DNA of 64,000 nucleotides from an uncultured Elusimicrobiales bacterium (GTDB lineage Bacteria > Elusimicrobiota > Elusimicrobia > Elusimicrobiales > Elusimicrobiaceae). Below are positions 42,423-50,311 of the stretch, in pieces. The translations under genes were made by a program, and so were the position numbers. The notes below the pieces were generated by a model that was not told where the DNA came from, ran no database searches, and saw nothing but the letters and a program-made list of their open reading frames with translations. Within the stretch, counting starts at the first letter, position 1. Each line of letters opens with the position of its first letter. The stretch lies in assembly GCA_910576915.1 (NCBI GenBank), contig CAJTJT010000006.1, positions 41,417 to 105,416 on the forward strand. Reading direction: 5' to 3'.

Positions 42423-43583
42423 TTATTTCACCAGTTTAAAGAAGTGGCGTTTGCCCGCCTGCAGTACGTCGCCCGTTTCGAAAGCCAGCGGGCCGTCCTG
42501 CGTCACTTTTTCGCCTTTCAAACGAACGGCGCCCTGTTCGATAAGTCCGCGCGCTTTGTTTTTGCTTTGCGCGGCGCCGGCCGCAAACAAGACGGCGGAA
42601 AGCGTGGCGCCGGGTTCGGGCTTAAATTCCGGGATATCGGTGGGGAGTTCTTTTTTGGAGAACACTTTTTCGAAGTTTTCCAAGGCGGACGCGGCGGCTT
42701 CTTCGCCGTGGAAGCGCGTAACCAACAGGCCGGCCAGTTTCTTTTTGGCGGCCATGGGGTGCATGGCTTTTACTTCGTCCATATTTTCGCTGGTTAAAAG
42801 TTCGTAGTACATGGGCATCAATTCGTCCGGGATGGACATCAGCTTGCCGAACATGTCGTTCGGTTCGTCGTTAAGGCCCACATAGTTGCCGTAGGATTTG
42901 GACATTTTTTTCACGCCGTCCAACCCCACCAGGAGCGGCACCGTAATGGCTACCTGCGGTTCCTGCCCGTGGTTTTTCTGCAGCTGGCGGCCGACGAGTA
43001 AGTTAAAAATCTGGTCCGTGCCGCCCAGTTCCACGTCCGCGTTGAGCGCGACGGAATCCTGTCCCTGGAACAGGCTGTAGAGCACTTCCAAAAGGCTGAT
43101 GGGGTTGCCGGAAGCCATGCGTTTTTTAAAGTCGTCGCGTTCCAGCACCTGCGCCACGGTTACTTTTTGGAGCGTCTGCAAAAGTTCTTTACCTGTTACG
43201 AAGGGGTCGAGCCATTCGCCGTTGAAGCGGATTTCGGTTTTTTTCGGGTCCAGCACTTTAAAAGCCTGGTCGGTATAAGTTTTGGCGTTTTCCAAAATTT
43301 TTTCGCGCGGGAGGACGGGGCGGGTGGAATCGCGGCCGGAGGGGTCGCCCACGGCGGCGGTAAAATCGCCGATGACAAGCACGGCGGTATGGCCCAAATC
43401 CTGAAACCGGCGCAGGAGCGAAAGCGCCACGCTGTGGCCGAGGTGCAGGTCCGCGCTGGTCGGGTCGCAGCCGAGTTTTACTTTAAGGGTTTTGCCGCTT
43501 TCCAGCTTTTTGGCAAGGTCGGCTTTGGATACTACGTCCACGCAGCCGCGCGTTAAAAAATTAATTTGTTCTTCAACGGTCAT
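42423..43583 (-). CDS. tyrS: Tyrosyl-tRNA synthetase
   Basis: 386 residues. Class I synthetase. HIGH motif is HLGHS (about 47-51), KMSKS is intact (LDGVKKMSKSYGN), and a C-terminal S4 domain binds tRNA (AAQSKNKARGLIEQGAVRL). Sequence type (CDPTSADLHLGH, DPSGRDSTRP) fits the TyrRZ branch of bacterial TyrRS. Followed directly by mltG. Confidence 0.95.
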   Translation of the reverse strand: MTVEEQINFLTRGCVDVVSKADLAKKLESGKTLKVKLGCDPTSADLHLGHSVALSLLRRFQDLGHTAVLVIGDFTAAVGDPSGRDSTRPVLPREKILENAKTYTDQAFKVLDPKKTEIRFNGEWLDPFVTGKELLQTLQKVTVAQVLERDDFKKRMASGNPISLLEVLYSLFQGQDSVALNADVELGGTDQIFNLLVGRQLQKNHGQEPQVAITVPLLVGLDGVKKMSKSYGNYVGLNDEPNDMFGKLMSIPDELMPMYYELLTSENMDEVKAMHPMAAKKKLAGLLVTRFHGEEAAASALENFEKVFSKKELPTDIPEFKPEPGATLSAVLFAAGAAQSKNKARGLIEQGAVRLKGEKVTQDGPLAFETGDVLQAGKRHFFKLVK

Positions 43584-43647
43584 GTTAGTTTCTCCATAAT
43601 AAAACGGGTACTTTTTTATATTTTACCATATACGGGGGCAATAAAAA

Positions 43648-43670
43648 CCGCCCGGTTTTAGGCCGGACGG
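43648..43670 (-). terminator. Terminator of the DUF805 gene at 43690
   Basis: CCGTCCGG-CCTAAAA-CCGGGCGG on the minus strand, followed by TTTTTATT. Confidence 0.8.
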
Positions 43671-43689
43671 CGTTTGGTGTAAGATTTTT

Positions 43690-44019
43690 TTACGGACGCA
43701 AGCCGTAGCGGTTCTGCCCCAAGGTGCCGGGCCACAGCCACAGCACAATCACGCTGACGGGCAACAGGTAGACTAAAATCACCCAAAATCCCGACGCGTT
43801 CATATCGTGCAGACGGCGCACGGTAGCGCTCCACAGCCATGCGATGCCCCAAATCATCACTACCCATCCGACGATCCAAAACAGCATGGACGGCACAAAA
43901 AAGTTGGATGCCGTTTCAGCCCGCCAGAAATAATAACCCGGGAAGCCGAGCAGTATCCAACAAAATACGGACGTAAAAAAATAAGCCAGCCGGCCCATGC
44001 GTCCATTCAGTCTAAACAT
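43690..44019 (-). CDS. DUF805 membrane protein
   Basis: 109 residues, three or four transmembrane segments. The family pattern is complete: NGRMGRLAYF at the N-terminus, RRLHDMNASGFW in the middle and GQNRYGLRP at the end. Function of DUF805 proteins is unknown. It lies 74 bp after another DUF805 protein on the same strand, with its own RBS. Confidence 0.88.
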   Translation of the reverse strand: MFRLNGRMGRLAYFFTSVFCWILLGFPGYYFWRAETASNFFVPSMLFWIVGWVVMIWGIAWLWSATVRRLHDMNASGFWVILVYLLPVSVIVLWLWPGTLGQNRYGLRP

Positions 44020-44093
44020 ACACTACCCCCTTACAACTAATTTCTATTCCTAGCATAAAGGCAAAAGCGTTTTCCGGCAGGGGCAAAAAAAGA

Positions 44094-44651
44094 TTAGAAA
44101 CGCGCGGAGTAGGCGGCCTGCTGCCGCTGGGAAACGGCGGAGCGTTCCATGGCGTATTTGGAAAACCCGGCCATGGCGGCGGCCACCAAAATCCCGAGCG
44201 CGGCCGTTAAGCAAAACGCGGAAAATCCAAAGCTGTGCGGAAAGAACGGTTCGGCTTTTTCGCCAAAGCGGTTTTCTTCGGCGGAGCCTTTTTTGAGCGC
44301 CAAAAACGCCCACACGCAAACGCCCAGAGCGCTGACGAAAAGCGCCCCGGCTTTGGAGAAAAGCGAAATCCCCGTGGTGATAACCACATATAAAATATAC
44401 CACCACAGCGACAAATTAAAATCGTGCAACCGGCGGGAATAAAGTGCCAGCCCCACCCAAAATGCCAGTAAAGACACGGGGAGCATAAGCGCCTGCGCCA
44501 GGAGCGCATGTTGCATGGGGACAGAACCGCCCATCAGCCAAAAAGAAACTGCCAGGTTCCCAAACGTCAGTAAATTGCAAACGAGGCCCACGGCGGCGAA
44601 TTCTTCCCGTCCGGCGCGGGGGGTAAAACGAAAGAGGTTTTTCCAGTTCAT
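44094..44651 (-). CDS. DUF805-like membrane protein with extended C-terminus
   Basis: 185 residues, about four to five transmembrane helices. SRRLHDFNLSLWW matches the DUF805 core and ENRFGEK is the equivalent of the NRYG ending. It then continues with one more transmembrane helix and a short polar tail (MERSAVSQRQQAAYSARF) absent from the neighbouring DUF805 protein. RBS GGAGAAA. A 9-bp gap to priA upstream suggests transcription with the gmk-priA group. Confidence 0.8.
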   Translation of the reverse strand: MNWKNLFRFTPRAGREEFAAVGLVCNLLTFGNLAVSFWLMGGSVPMQHALLAQALMLPVSLLAFWVGLALYSRRLHDFNLSLWWYILYVVITTGISLFSKAGALFVSALGVCVWAFLALKKGSAEENRFGEKAEPFFPHSFGFSAFCLTAALGILVAAAMAGFSKYAMERSAVSQRQQAAYSARF

Positions 44652-44660
44652 AGGTTTCTC

Positions 44661-46631
44661 CTAATAAAAATCGTACGGATCGGCGGCCAGCTTTATGGTA
44701 ACTTTTTTGGCGGGGACAAAGGAGTCTAATTCCGCCAAAAGGTCTGCGCGGCGGGCATCGTCCGTCTTAAATAAAAGATACTGTTTTTTGAGCGTATCGG
44801 TCTTTTTGGCGCACCAAACGGGGCCGAGTACGTCCAGGGACAATTTTGCGCCCGCGCGTTTTAAACGGGCAGTTTCGGCGTTTAGCAGGTCGGTTTCTTT
44901 GGCTTTGATAACGACTTTAAACAGGTGTACAAACGGCGGATATGAAAAACTTTCGCGCAGCAGCGTTTCCGTTTCCGCGGTGGCGGTATAGTCGCCCGCC
45001 AACAGCGGGGAATAATCGTACGATTCTTTATCGGCGGCCTGGATGATAAGCCGCCCGTCTTTGACTCCGCTTAAATGGCCGCGCAGGGAAAACAGCGTTT
45101 GTCCGAATTTTTCAGAAGCGCGGAAGTCCGGGCTGTCGAGTTCCAGGTCCGCGTCCAACACGGCGGCTAAGGTTACTTTTGCCCCGCGAAGCGCGCCGGA
45201 AGCCATCCGCGTGCCGACGATGATATCGGCTGAGCCGGATTTGAGCGCGTTTAACGCTTCAAACCCCTGGCCGGATTTCGTTTTGAGCGTGTCGGATTCC
45301 AACCGCAGGAGTTTGGCTTTGGGGAATAATTTGGTTAGCTCGGTAACGATTTTTTGCGTACCTCCGCCGCGGGATTTAAAAATAAGGTTGTGGCATTGGG
45401 GGCATTCCTGCTGCAAAGTTTCTTTGTGTCCGCATTTTTTGCAGACGAGGATGTCGCCCGTTTCCGGGTTGTTTTCGCGCGCCAGAATCGCGCCGCATTT
45501 TTTACACTTGGCGTATGCCCCGCAGTTTAGGCAGTAATACGCGTTGGCATAGCCGCGGCGGTTTAAAATTAAAAGGGACGTTTCTTTTTTGCGCAGGTTT
45601 TCGGCCAGTTCGGAAAGTAAAAAGTCCGAAAGAAATTTTGATTTCTCGCCTTTTTTATCCGTAATTTTAATTTGCGGCGTAAATGCGTGGCCGGGCACGG
45701 GTTCTTTAAAATCCAGCTGTTTTATCTGCCCGTTGTGCACGAGCTGTAACATTTCCGCACTGGGCGAACCGGAGGCGAATAAAAGCGCGGCCCCGTGCGC
45801 TTTGGCCCGGAACAGTAATAAATCGCGCAGGTGGTAATAGGGTTTGTTTTCTTCCTGTTTGTAGTTGTCGTCTTCTTCGTCCAACACGGCGGCCAGGCGC
45901 AGGTTTTTAAAGGGTAAAAGCGCTCCCGAGCGCGTGGAAATCACCACGCTGGGCAGGCCGTTGGATACGGCGGAAAAGTATTTTTTCTTTTTGGAAAGCA
46001 GCATTTTGCTGTGCCAGCAGAACACGTTGTCCGCGCCGAAACGTTCTTCGGCCTCGGCGATAAACTGCCGCGCGCCCACTACGTCCGGCACCGTGATTAA
46101 AGCCTGGCCGTAGCCGGCCAGCACGTCGCCCGCCAGGCGCAGGACGGTTTCCGTTTTGCCGGTGTAAGCGGGACCGTTTAAAAGGAACGGATGAAATTCA
46201 TACGCCGCCAGCGCGCGTACCGTGCGCAGGGCGTTTTCCTGTGACGGGGTCAGCTTAAATTTCGGGGTTTTTACGTCAATATGGACGGAAGTGGGCGGCG
46301 CGTCCAGCTTAAAATACGGCTGGGGGGGGACAAGCGCAAACAGAATTTGCCCAATCGGGCCGCCCCAGCGGGATTTCATAAAACGGGCGAGCGGAAACAA
46401 ATCGGACCCGAACAGCGGGCGTTTATCCACGACGGACGCGATTTCTTTTAAAGTAATTCCCTCGGGGGCGGAAGAAATTTCGGTCACTTGCGTTACCATG
46501 CCGCCCGTCAGCACGCGGCCAAACGGAGCCGTTACGCGCGAACCGGGGAGTATTTTGCCTTCCAACTCGGCGGGTACGGCGTAATCGAAATCGCGGTCCA
46601 GGGGAACGTCAAAGACGACTTTGCAAAACAT
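44661..46631 (-). CDS. priA: Primosomal protein N' (PriA), helicase motifs degenerate
   Basis: 656 residues. The N-terminal 3'-DNA-binding domain (DYAVP, PGSRVTAPFGR) is followed by the helicase core with Walker A GPAYTGKTE (153-161). The zinc-binding cysteine array (CLNCGAYAKCKKCG; CKKCG; CPQCH) and the C-terminal domain are present. Several catalytic motifs deviate: DEEH is DEED (251-254), the SATPS motif is ASGSPS, motif V lacks the KGHDF block (RMASGALRGAK), and motif VI QVAGRAGR reads SLRGHLSGV. The gene is full-length and uninterrupted. It may be a PriA that keeps fork binding and DnaB loading but has lost or weakened unwinding. Confidence 0.88.
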   Translation of the reverse strand: MFCKVVFDVPLDRDFDYAVPAELEGKILPGSRVTAPFGRVLTGGMVTQVTEISSAPEGITLKEIASVVDKRPLFGSDLFPLARFMKSRWGGPIGQILFALVPPQPYFKLDAPPTSVHIDVKTPKFKLTPSQENALRTVRALAAYEFHPFLLNGPAYTGKTETVLRLAGDVLAGYGQALITVPDVVGARQFIAEAEERFGADNVFCWHSKMLLSKKKKYFSAVSNGLPSVVISTRSGALLPFKNLRLAAVLDEEDDNYKQEENKPYYHLRDLLLFRAKAHGAALLFASGSPSAEMLQLVHNGQIKQLDFKEPVPGHAFTPQIKITDKKGEKSKFLSDFLLSELAENLRKKETSLLILNRRGYANAYYCLNCGAYAKCKKCGAILARENNPETGDILVCKKCGHKETLQQECPQCHNLIFKSRGGGTQKIVTELTKLFPKAKLLRLESDTLKTKSGQGFEALNALKSGSADIIVGTRMASGALRGAKVTLAAVLDADLELDSPDFRASEKFGQTLFSLRGHLSGVKDGRLIIQAADKESYDYSPLLAGDYTATAETETLLRESFSYPPFVHLFKVVIKAKETDLLNAETARLKRAGAKLSLDVLGPVWCAKKTDTLKKQYLLFKTDDARRADLLAELDSFVPAKKVTIKLAADPYDFY

Positions 46632-46636
46632 AGGGT

Positions 46637-47566
46637 TTATTTGGAAGCGCCTTTCAGGCCCAGTTCGGCCATGACCATTTGCAGGTCAATCCACGCGTCT
46701 TTTTTCCAGCCCGGGTTGCGCAGTAAGGCGGCGGGGTGGAACGTGGCTAAAATTTTGACGGGCCGGGGGAGTTGTACGCTGTCTAAACTTAAATCGTAGA
46801 AGCGGCCTCTGAGTGCGCCCAAAGATTTGGCGTCCGAGATGAGCGCCTTGGCCGATACGCCGCCCAGCGCCACGATGTATTTCGGGCAGATAATGGCGAT
46901 TTGCTGTTCCAAATACTTGCGGCAGCAGGCGATTTCGCCCGCGTTCGGCGCGCGGTCGTTACCGTGTTTTTCGGGATGTAAGGGGTCCGTCATCGGGTGG
47001 CATTTGGCGATGTTGGCGATGAACACCTGCTCGCGTTTAAGGCCCATGGCGGCAATCATTTTGTCTAAAAGCTGCCCCGCGCGGCCCACGAACGGGCGGC
47101 CCTGGCGGTCTTCGTCAAATCCGGGGCCTTCGCCGATGAACATAAGGTCCGCATCCACATTGCCTTCGCCGGGTACGGCGTTAATGCGCGTAGCCCCCAG
47201 CGGGCAGCGCGAACAATTTTTGATGGTGTCGGCAAGTTCCGCCAGTGCGGCGGTTTTTTGGGCGGTGTTCATAGGGACGGGCTCCTGTTGGGGCGAAAAT
47301 GTTTCTTCTGCCGCAGGGGCCTGCACAGGTGCGGGCGCGGCGGCTTGCTCACGCGCACGGGCGCGCGGAAATTCGACGGTTAAGGTTTCGCCTTCCGGCA
47401 TGGGGGGAACGGCCGTTTGGGCCGGTTCTTCAGAGGCGGACTGGACGGACGCAACGGAAACGGCGGCGGGTGTTGCCGCCGCCGTTGCGATAAATTCATC
47501 TTCGTCCTGTGCGGCCAAAAAGTTTTTAAACTCTGCGGCCAGCCGGCTCAGCGAATTTTCCGCCAT
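46637..47566 (-). CDS. Family 4 uracil-DNA glycosylase
   Basis: 309 residues. An Ala/Pro/Glu-rich N-terminal extension (about 1-100) precedes the catalytic domain. Iron-sulfur cysteines C118 and C121 (NCSRCPLG), C189 and C214/215. The third-to-fourth cysteine loop is about nine residues longer than usual. Motif GEGPGFDEDRQGRPFVGRAG and motif HPAALLRNP are intact. Removes uracil from DNA. Lies between rpoZ and priA with gaps of 2 and 5 bp, as part of one operon. Confidence 0.92.
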   Translation of the reverse strand: MAENSLSRLAAEFKNFLAAQDEDEFIATAAATPAAVSVASVQSASEEPAQTAVPPMPEGETLTVEFPRARAREQAAAPAPVQAPAAEETFSPQQEPVPMNTAQKTAALAELADTIKNCSRCPLGATRINAVPGEGNVDADLMFIGEGPGFDEDRQGRPFVGRAGQLLDKMIAAMGLKREQVFIANIAKCHPMTDPLHPEKHGNDRAPNAGEIACCRKYLEQQIAIICPKYIVALGGVSAKALISDAKSLGALRGRFYDLSLDSVQLPRPVKILATFHPAALLRNPGWKKDAWIDLQMVMAELGLKGASK

Positions 47567-47568
47567 GA

Positions 47569-47865
47569 TTATAATCTCATGGGTTCTTTGGCTTTGCGTT
47601 CCGCTTCTTTGCGGGCTTCTTCCTGGGCGCGCAGTTCGGCTTCCAGGTTTTCTTTGCTGATGCGGAGCACTTCGTCTTTGGTTACGCGGCCGGAAAGGAT
47701 GTCGTCCAACGCCACTTTAATCACCACGGCGTGGGGTTGGTTTTTGTATTCCTGTTTTTTCTTGAGTTCTTTGGCCCAGGTGGACGCCAGGACTACGATG
47801 TCGTAGCGGTCCCCGTCGTAGTTCATTAATTTGGCGTCAAATTCTTTGTCATTTTTTACGGACAT
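47569..47865 (-). CDS. rpoZ: RNA polymerase omega subunit
   Basis: 98 residues. The DRYDIVVLASTWAKEL helix corresponds to the conserved omega core (RF.LV..AA.RARQL), followed by HAVVIKVALDDILSGRV (P..A..Ei..g.i). The charged Glu/Ala tail is typical. Directly downstream of gmk, the standard gmk-rpoZ pair. Confidence 0.9.
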   Translation of the reverse strand: MSVKNDKEFDAKLMNYDGDRYDIVVLASTWAKELKKKQEYKNQPHAVVIKVALDDILSGRVTKDEVLRISKENLEAELRAQEEARKEAERKAKEPMRL

Positions 47866-47879
47866 ATTCGCTCCCTCGG

Positions 47880-48476
47880 TTATTTAAGATTTTTAATCTT
47901 TTTTAAATCCTGGCGGCATACGCGGCACTGTTCGGCGGCCACGATTCCGGCCATGTCGTTTACGGCTTTTTCCAAATCGTCGTTGAGGAGCGCGTAGTCG
48001 TAACGGTCCAGCTCCTGCATTTCTTTTTTGGCGGTTTCCAGGCGGATTTCGATGTCTTGCGTATTGTCGTTGCGGCCCAAAATGCGTTTTTTAAGCTCTT
48101 TTAAGCTGGGCGGCACGATGAACACGGTGGCGGCCTGCGGATATTCGTTTTTTACGGTCCGCGCGCCTTGCACGTCAATCACCAGAATAGGGCAGATACC
48201 TTTTTTTAAAAGCGTATCAACGGATTTTTTAGGAATCCCGTAATAGTGCGTATGCACTTGGGCCCATTCCAGCATTTGGCCTTTTTTGATAGCCTGTTCA
48301 AACTGCTTGATGGTCCAAAAATGGTAATCCACACCGTCTTTTTCGCCTTTGCGGGGCGCACGGGTGGTGGCGGTAATCACGCGCGAAACGGTTTTGTTGC
48401 GTTTTAACACCGCGTCCACGATGGTGGTTTTACCCGCGCCGGACGGTGAAGATACGATAATGGGAAAAGCGTTCAT
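47880..48476 (-). CDS. gmk: Guanylate kinase
   Basis: 198 residues. P-loop SSPSGAGKTT (9-18), GMP-binding TTRAPRKGEKDGVDYHF and Y-containing loop HTHYYGI are intact. Converts GMP to GDP. First gene of the gmk-rpoZ-udg-priA-DUF805 group. TAAAAT lies 6 nt before the ATG and no RBS is visible, so a leaderless mRNA is predicted. Confidence 0.96.
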   Translation of the reverse strand: MNAFPIIVSSPSGAGKTTIVDAVLKRNKTVSRVITATTRAPRKGEKDGVDYHFWTIKQFEQAIKKGQMLEWAQVHTHYYGIPKKSVDTLLKKGICPILVIDVQGARTVKNEYPQAATVFIVPPSLKELKKRILGRNDNTQDIEIRLETAKKEMQELDRYDYALLNDDLEKAVNDMAGIVAAEQCRVCRQDLKKIKNLK

Positions 48477-48482
48477 GGTTAT

Positions 48483-48488
48483 ATTTTA
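48483..48488 (-). promoter_or_regulatory. -10 box of gmk, predicted leaderless
   Basis: Minus strand TAAAAT, then ATAACC, then ATG; identical to the mnmE arrangement. A weak -35 TTTACG lies 17 bp upstream. Confidence 0.5.
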
Positions 48489-48523
48489 GTAAATAAAGGG
48501 TTCCGCGTAAAGGGGAAAACATA

Positions 48524-48561
48524 TAAAAAACAGGCCAAACGCGCTTGTCGGTTCGGCCCGG
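48524..48561 (-). terminator. Terminator of the 30-codon gene
   Basis: Minus strand GGGCC...GGCCT stem with an inner AACCG/CGCGTT pairing, followed by GTTTTTTAT. Confidence 0.6.
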
Positions 48562-48566
48562 AAAAA

Positions 48567-48659
48567 TTAGAAAGAGGCAAACGGACGCTGGGTGCCGCGG
48601 CTGGAAACGGCGATAAATTCCATACTCATAATTAACAGGTTGTCTTGGGTGGTTTGCAT
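48567..48659 (-). CDS. Small peptide gene, 30 residues, unknown function
   Basis: Reads MQTTQDNLLIMSMEFIAVSS followed by RGTQRPFASF and TAA. A perfect AGGAGG stands 7 nt before the ATG, one of the best RBS matches in the window. A promoter with a palindromic box (48711-48724) precedes it and a hairpin plus T run follows. The peptide is mildly amphipathic with no signal peptide. Its last 18 residues share 8 identities with the C-terminal tail of the DUF805-like protein at 44094 (ME..AVS.R pattern, ending F). It could also be a leader or a relic of a larger gene. Confidence 0.6.
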   Translation of the reverse strand: MQTTQDNLLIMSMEFIAVSSRGTQRPFASF

Positions 48660-48681
48660 AGTAAATCCTCCTGATACTTAC

Positions 48682-48748
48682 AGTATGGCCTTTTTGAGGC
48701 GTAAAAACCAGGGTCTTTGGACCCAGGCCCACCCGGAAAAAGGACCTA
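48682..48748 (-). promoter_or_regulatory. Promoter with palindromic box (30-codon gene)
   Basis: Minus strand box GGGTCCAAAGACCC (48724-48711) ends 23 bp before -10 CATACT (48687-48682). A weaker half-box lies 24 bp upstream (48748-48735). Predicted start near 48675, giving a 16-nt leader containing AGGAGG. Confidence 0.6.
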
Positions 48749-48769
48749 TATCGGGCGGACGAAAAACAA

Positions 48770-48794
48770 CGCCCCGGCGTTAAAACCGGGGCGC
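48770..48794 (-). terminator. Terminator of the exported-protein gene at 48801
   Basis: CGCCCCGG-TTTTAA-CGCCGGGGCG on the minus strand followed by TTGTTTTT. Confidence 0.85.
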
Positions 48795-48800
48795 GGATGA

Positions 48801-50204
48801 TTATAAATAGCCTGCAGGCAGCGGTGGCGGCGGCGGCGCTCCGGCTTCGGCCAGCGAGCGGATAATGGCCTCTTTCAGCGGTTTAGCATACGGTTTTGCG
48901 AATTTTGCCCGCACTTCCCGAGCGGCGGGTGAGGAAAGGAACGTATCGGCCGTTAACGCGGGCCAGTGTTGCCGGGCGGAAGCCGTTACTTCCGGCGGCA
49001 GGTTTTTAAGCAGGTGGTCGTAAAATTCCTTCAGGCGTTTATTTTTGGCATACGGGCCGAACGCCGCTTCCAAATACCGGTTTTTGGTGACGGGCGTAAA
49101 CCCGGCCTGGAAAGAAAAATAATCGTTGTGTTTTTTTACAAAAAGCGGCGTTTTTTTCGGCATCCAAAACTGGGACACGATGGACAGTTTATCCTTGTCA
49201 AAGACGCCCAGGAAAAATTCTTTATCGGGTGCGCTGCTCCATTTTTGCATATCTTGCTCTGAGAATCCCAGTTTTTGGACGAAATCCAGCGCGCTTTCTT
49301 CCGACATGGTGGTTCCGCCAAACCGTCTGCCGGGACGTAAGAAAAATTGTTTTTTGTCGGCGGCCAGCAAATTCAGCACCGTTTGCCAGAGGGAAATATC
49401 GGGGTTAAAGCCCTCTTTTTTGGAAAAAGAAAGTACGTCCTGCGGTTTTATGTGGGAATTAAGCAAAATACCCGCCACGAAATAGTTGTATTCGTAGTGC
49501 AAATCAAAATCCGGCCGGACCGCGTAGGTAAGGCGGATGTCGCGCACTGCATCGCCGAAATTGGTCGCGTCGGCCGCTTTTACGGGCAAACCATAGTTGT
49601 ATTGGGAATAGAAAGTGGCCAGTTCCGTCAGCGGTTCGCTGCTTCCGTGCATTAAATACGTAAGCAGGTGGGTGGTTTCGTGCATGCCCAGGTTAATGGC
49701 GGAGGGGAGGGAGTCTTTGGCTTCGGGATTGATAAAAACAACGCCCGTCCCGCCAAACGCGCAGGCGCCTCCGTCGCAATACGAAATTTTTAACAGGGAA
49801 AAATCGGCTTTTACCTGATACACGTCCGCAATGTATCGTCCGCCCAAATACACCCAAAAAGCCAGCTGCAGCGGGCGGAACTCCCACGCTTTGGGGTTGG
49901 CGTAAATCTGTTTCAGCGTGATTTGTTTTCCCACGGCGTTCATCCGTTCACTTTCCAAGCGGGCGGCGTTTTTGTTAAGCCATTTTAAAAAATCGTCTAC
50001 GCGGTACCAGCCTTCGCTGCGCTGCGGGTCCGAAAAATTCGTGCGGCCATAGTAGTTTTGCAGTTCTTGCTGCACAAATGTATACAGCGGGGATTTTTGC
50101 TCCTGCAGGCGGGCGGTTACGCGTGCGCCGATGTCCCCGGCCGACTGTGCCCAAAGCGGGGTAAAAAGGAAAACGGATAATAAACAAAAAAGTAATTTTA
50201 TCAT
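48801..50204 (-). CDS. Exported protein, unknown function
   Basis: 467 residues from ATG 50204. A longer frame has no signal peptide at its start. Signal peptide MIKLLFCLLSVFLFTPLWAQ. The mature protein contains NLGMHETTHLLTYLMHGSSEPLTELATFY: HETTH is an HExxH zinc-protease motif and the Glu in LTELA is a plausible third ligand, so it is probably a secreted gluzincin-like metallopeptidase. The rest is unassigned and it ends PPPPPLPAGYL. A consensus promoter places the start point at the ATG, so the mRNA should be leaderless. Confidence 0.82.
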   Translation of the reverse strand: MIKLLFCLLSVFLFTPLWAQSAGDIGARVTARLQEQKSPLYTFVQQELQNYYGRTNFSDPQRSEGWYRVDDFLKWLNKNAARLESERMNAVGKQITLKQIYANPKAWEFRPLQLAFWVYLGGRYIADVYQVKADFSLLKISYCDGGACAFGGTGVVFINPEAKDSLPSAINLGMHETTHLLTYLMHGSSEPLTELATFYSQYNYGLPVKAADATNFGDAVRDIRLTYAVRPDFDLHYEYNYFVAGILLNSHIKPQDVLSFSKKEGFNPDISLWQTVLNLLAADKKQFFLRPGRRFGGTTMSEESALDFVQKLGFSEQDMQKWSSAPDKEFFLGVFDKDKLSIVSQFWMPKKTPLFVKKHNDYFSFQAGFTPVTKNRYLEAAFGPYAKNKRLKEFYDHLLKNLPPEVTASARQHWPALTADTFLSSPAAREVRAKFAKPYAKPLKEAIIRSLAEAGAPPPPPLPAGYL

Positions 50205-50210
50205 ATCTAT

Positions 50211-50239
50211 AGTATAGGGAAGAAACACGGGCGCGTCAA
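50211..50239 (-). promoter_or_regulatory. Consensus promoter giving a leaderless transcript
   Basis: Minus strand TTGACG (50239-50234), 17 bp, TATACT (50216-50211), 6 nt, ATG at 50204. The clearest case of the leaderless pattern, because both hexamers are strong. Confidence 0.75.
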
Positions 50240-50268
50240 GCAAGCGCGGCCCCAAGGAAGAGAAAAAA

Positions 50269-50293
50269 CCGGGGCCCCGTAGGGAGCCCCGGA
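50269..50293 (-). terminator. Terminator of ppdK
   Basis: CCGGGGCTC...GGCCCCGG hairpin on the minus strand followed by TTTTTTCT. Confidence 0.85.
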
Positions 50294-50311
50294 CGAATGA
50301 CTTAATAAGGC

